Source of the DNA: an uncultured Eubacteriales bacterium
GTDB lineage: Bacteria; Bacillota; Clostridia; Christensenellales; Aristaeellaceae
Length of the DNA: 5,592 nucleotides
Direction: 5' to 3'
NCBI GenBank assembly: GCA_900548125.1
Contig: URJN01000156.1
Coordinates: 1 to 5,592, forward strand
Shown here: one piece after another, positions 5,574 through 5,592 of the stretch
Numbering within the stretch: position 1 is the stretch's first letter
Layout of the letters: each line of letters starts with the position of its first letter
Translations under genes and position numbers: made by a program
The notes under the pieces: model-generated
Databases searched by the model: none
What the model was told of the DNA's origin: nothing
Seen by the model: only the letters and a program-made list of their open reading frames with translations

Positions 5574-5592
5574 AAAAACACCCTGTAATGAA

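Noticed and set aside
5518..5592. Tail of a minus-strand gene ending at TAA 5518
   Set aside because: The frame is open for 24 codons to the edge, but another minus frame is open for nearly as far, so coding cannot be claimed.

Overview
The window looks like a chromosomal segment of a moderately high-GC Gram-positive anaerobe, most likely of the Clostridia/Oscillospiraceae type. This is inferred from purine-rich AAGGAG-type ribosome binding sites, near-consensus sigma-A promoters, a tRNA gene with its CCA encoded, TTG starts and the gene families present. No species can be named from the sequence alone.

Layout from left to right: bases 1-181 are AT-richer (about 40% GC, 32% in the first 60) and hold no gene I can support. 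A minus-strand tRNA-Leu(CAG) follows (236-322), with a perfect consensus promoter upstream (TTGACA, 17 bp, TATAAT; 339-367) and an intrinsic terminator downstream (182-226). To its right, a tight three-gene minus-strand operon runs from about 2947 down to 390: a membrane-anchored GT2 glycosyltransferase, a second GT2 of the ExoA-like kind with C-terminal membrane helices, and a YdcF/DUF218-family protein. I see no terminator between the YdcF-like stop codon and the tRNA promoter, so operon transcripts may run through the tRNA gene.

A divergent promoter region near 2913-2982 separates this operon from a plus-strand pair: a soluble EpsJ-type GT2 glycosyltransferase (2990-3982) and a corrinoid adenosyltransferase of the CobO/BtuR family (3988-4515), which start and end almost on top of each other. 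A 22-bp hairpin (4603-4652) lies between cobO and a convergent minus-strand gene (4683-5498) encoding an acidic conserved-type protein of unknown function. The right edge holds that gene's ribosome binding site and a hairpin, and possibly the tail of another minus-strand gene.

The three glycosyltransferases probably assemble a cell-surface polysaccharide or glycolipid: two act at the membrane and one in the cytosol. The adenosyltransferase makes the adenosyl form of corrinoids, and its pairing with a glycosyltransferase gene looks like positional rather than pathway linkage. I found no clear sign of a wholly new system. The points most worth a second look are the interlocked divergent promoters, the operon-to-tRNA read-through arrangement and the unknown acidic protein.
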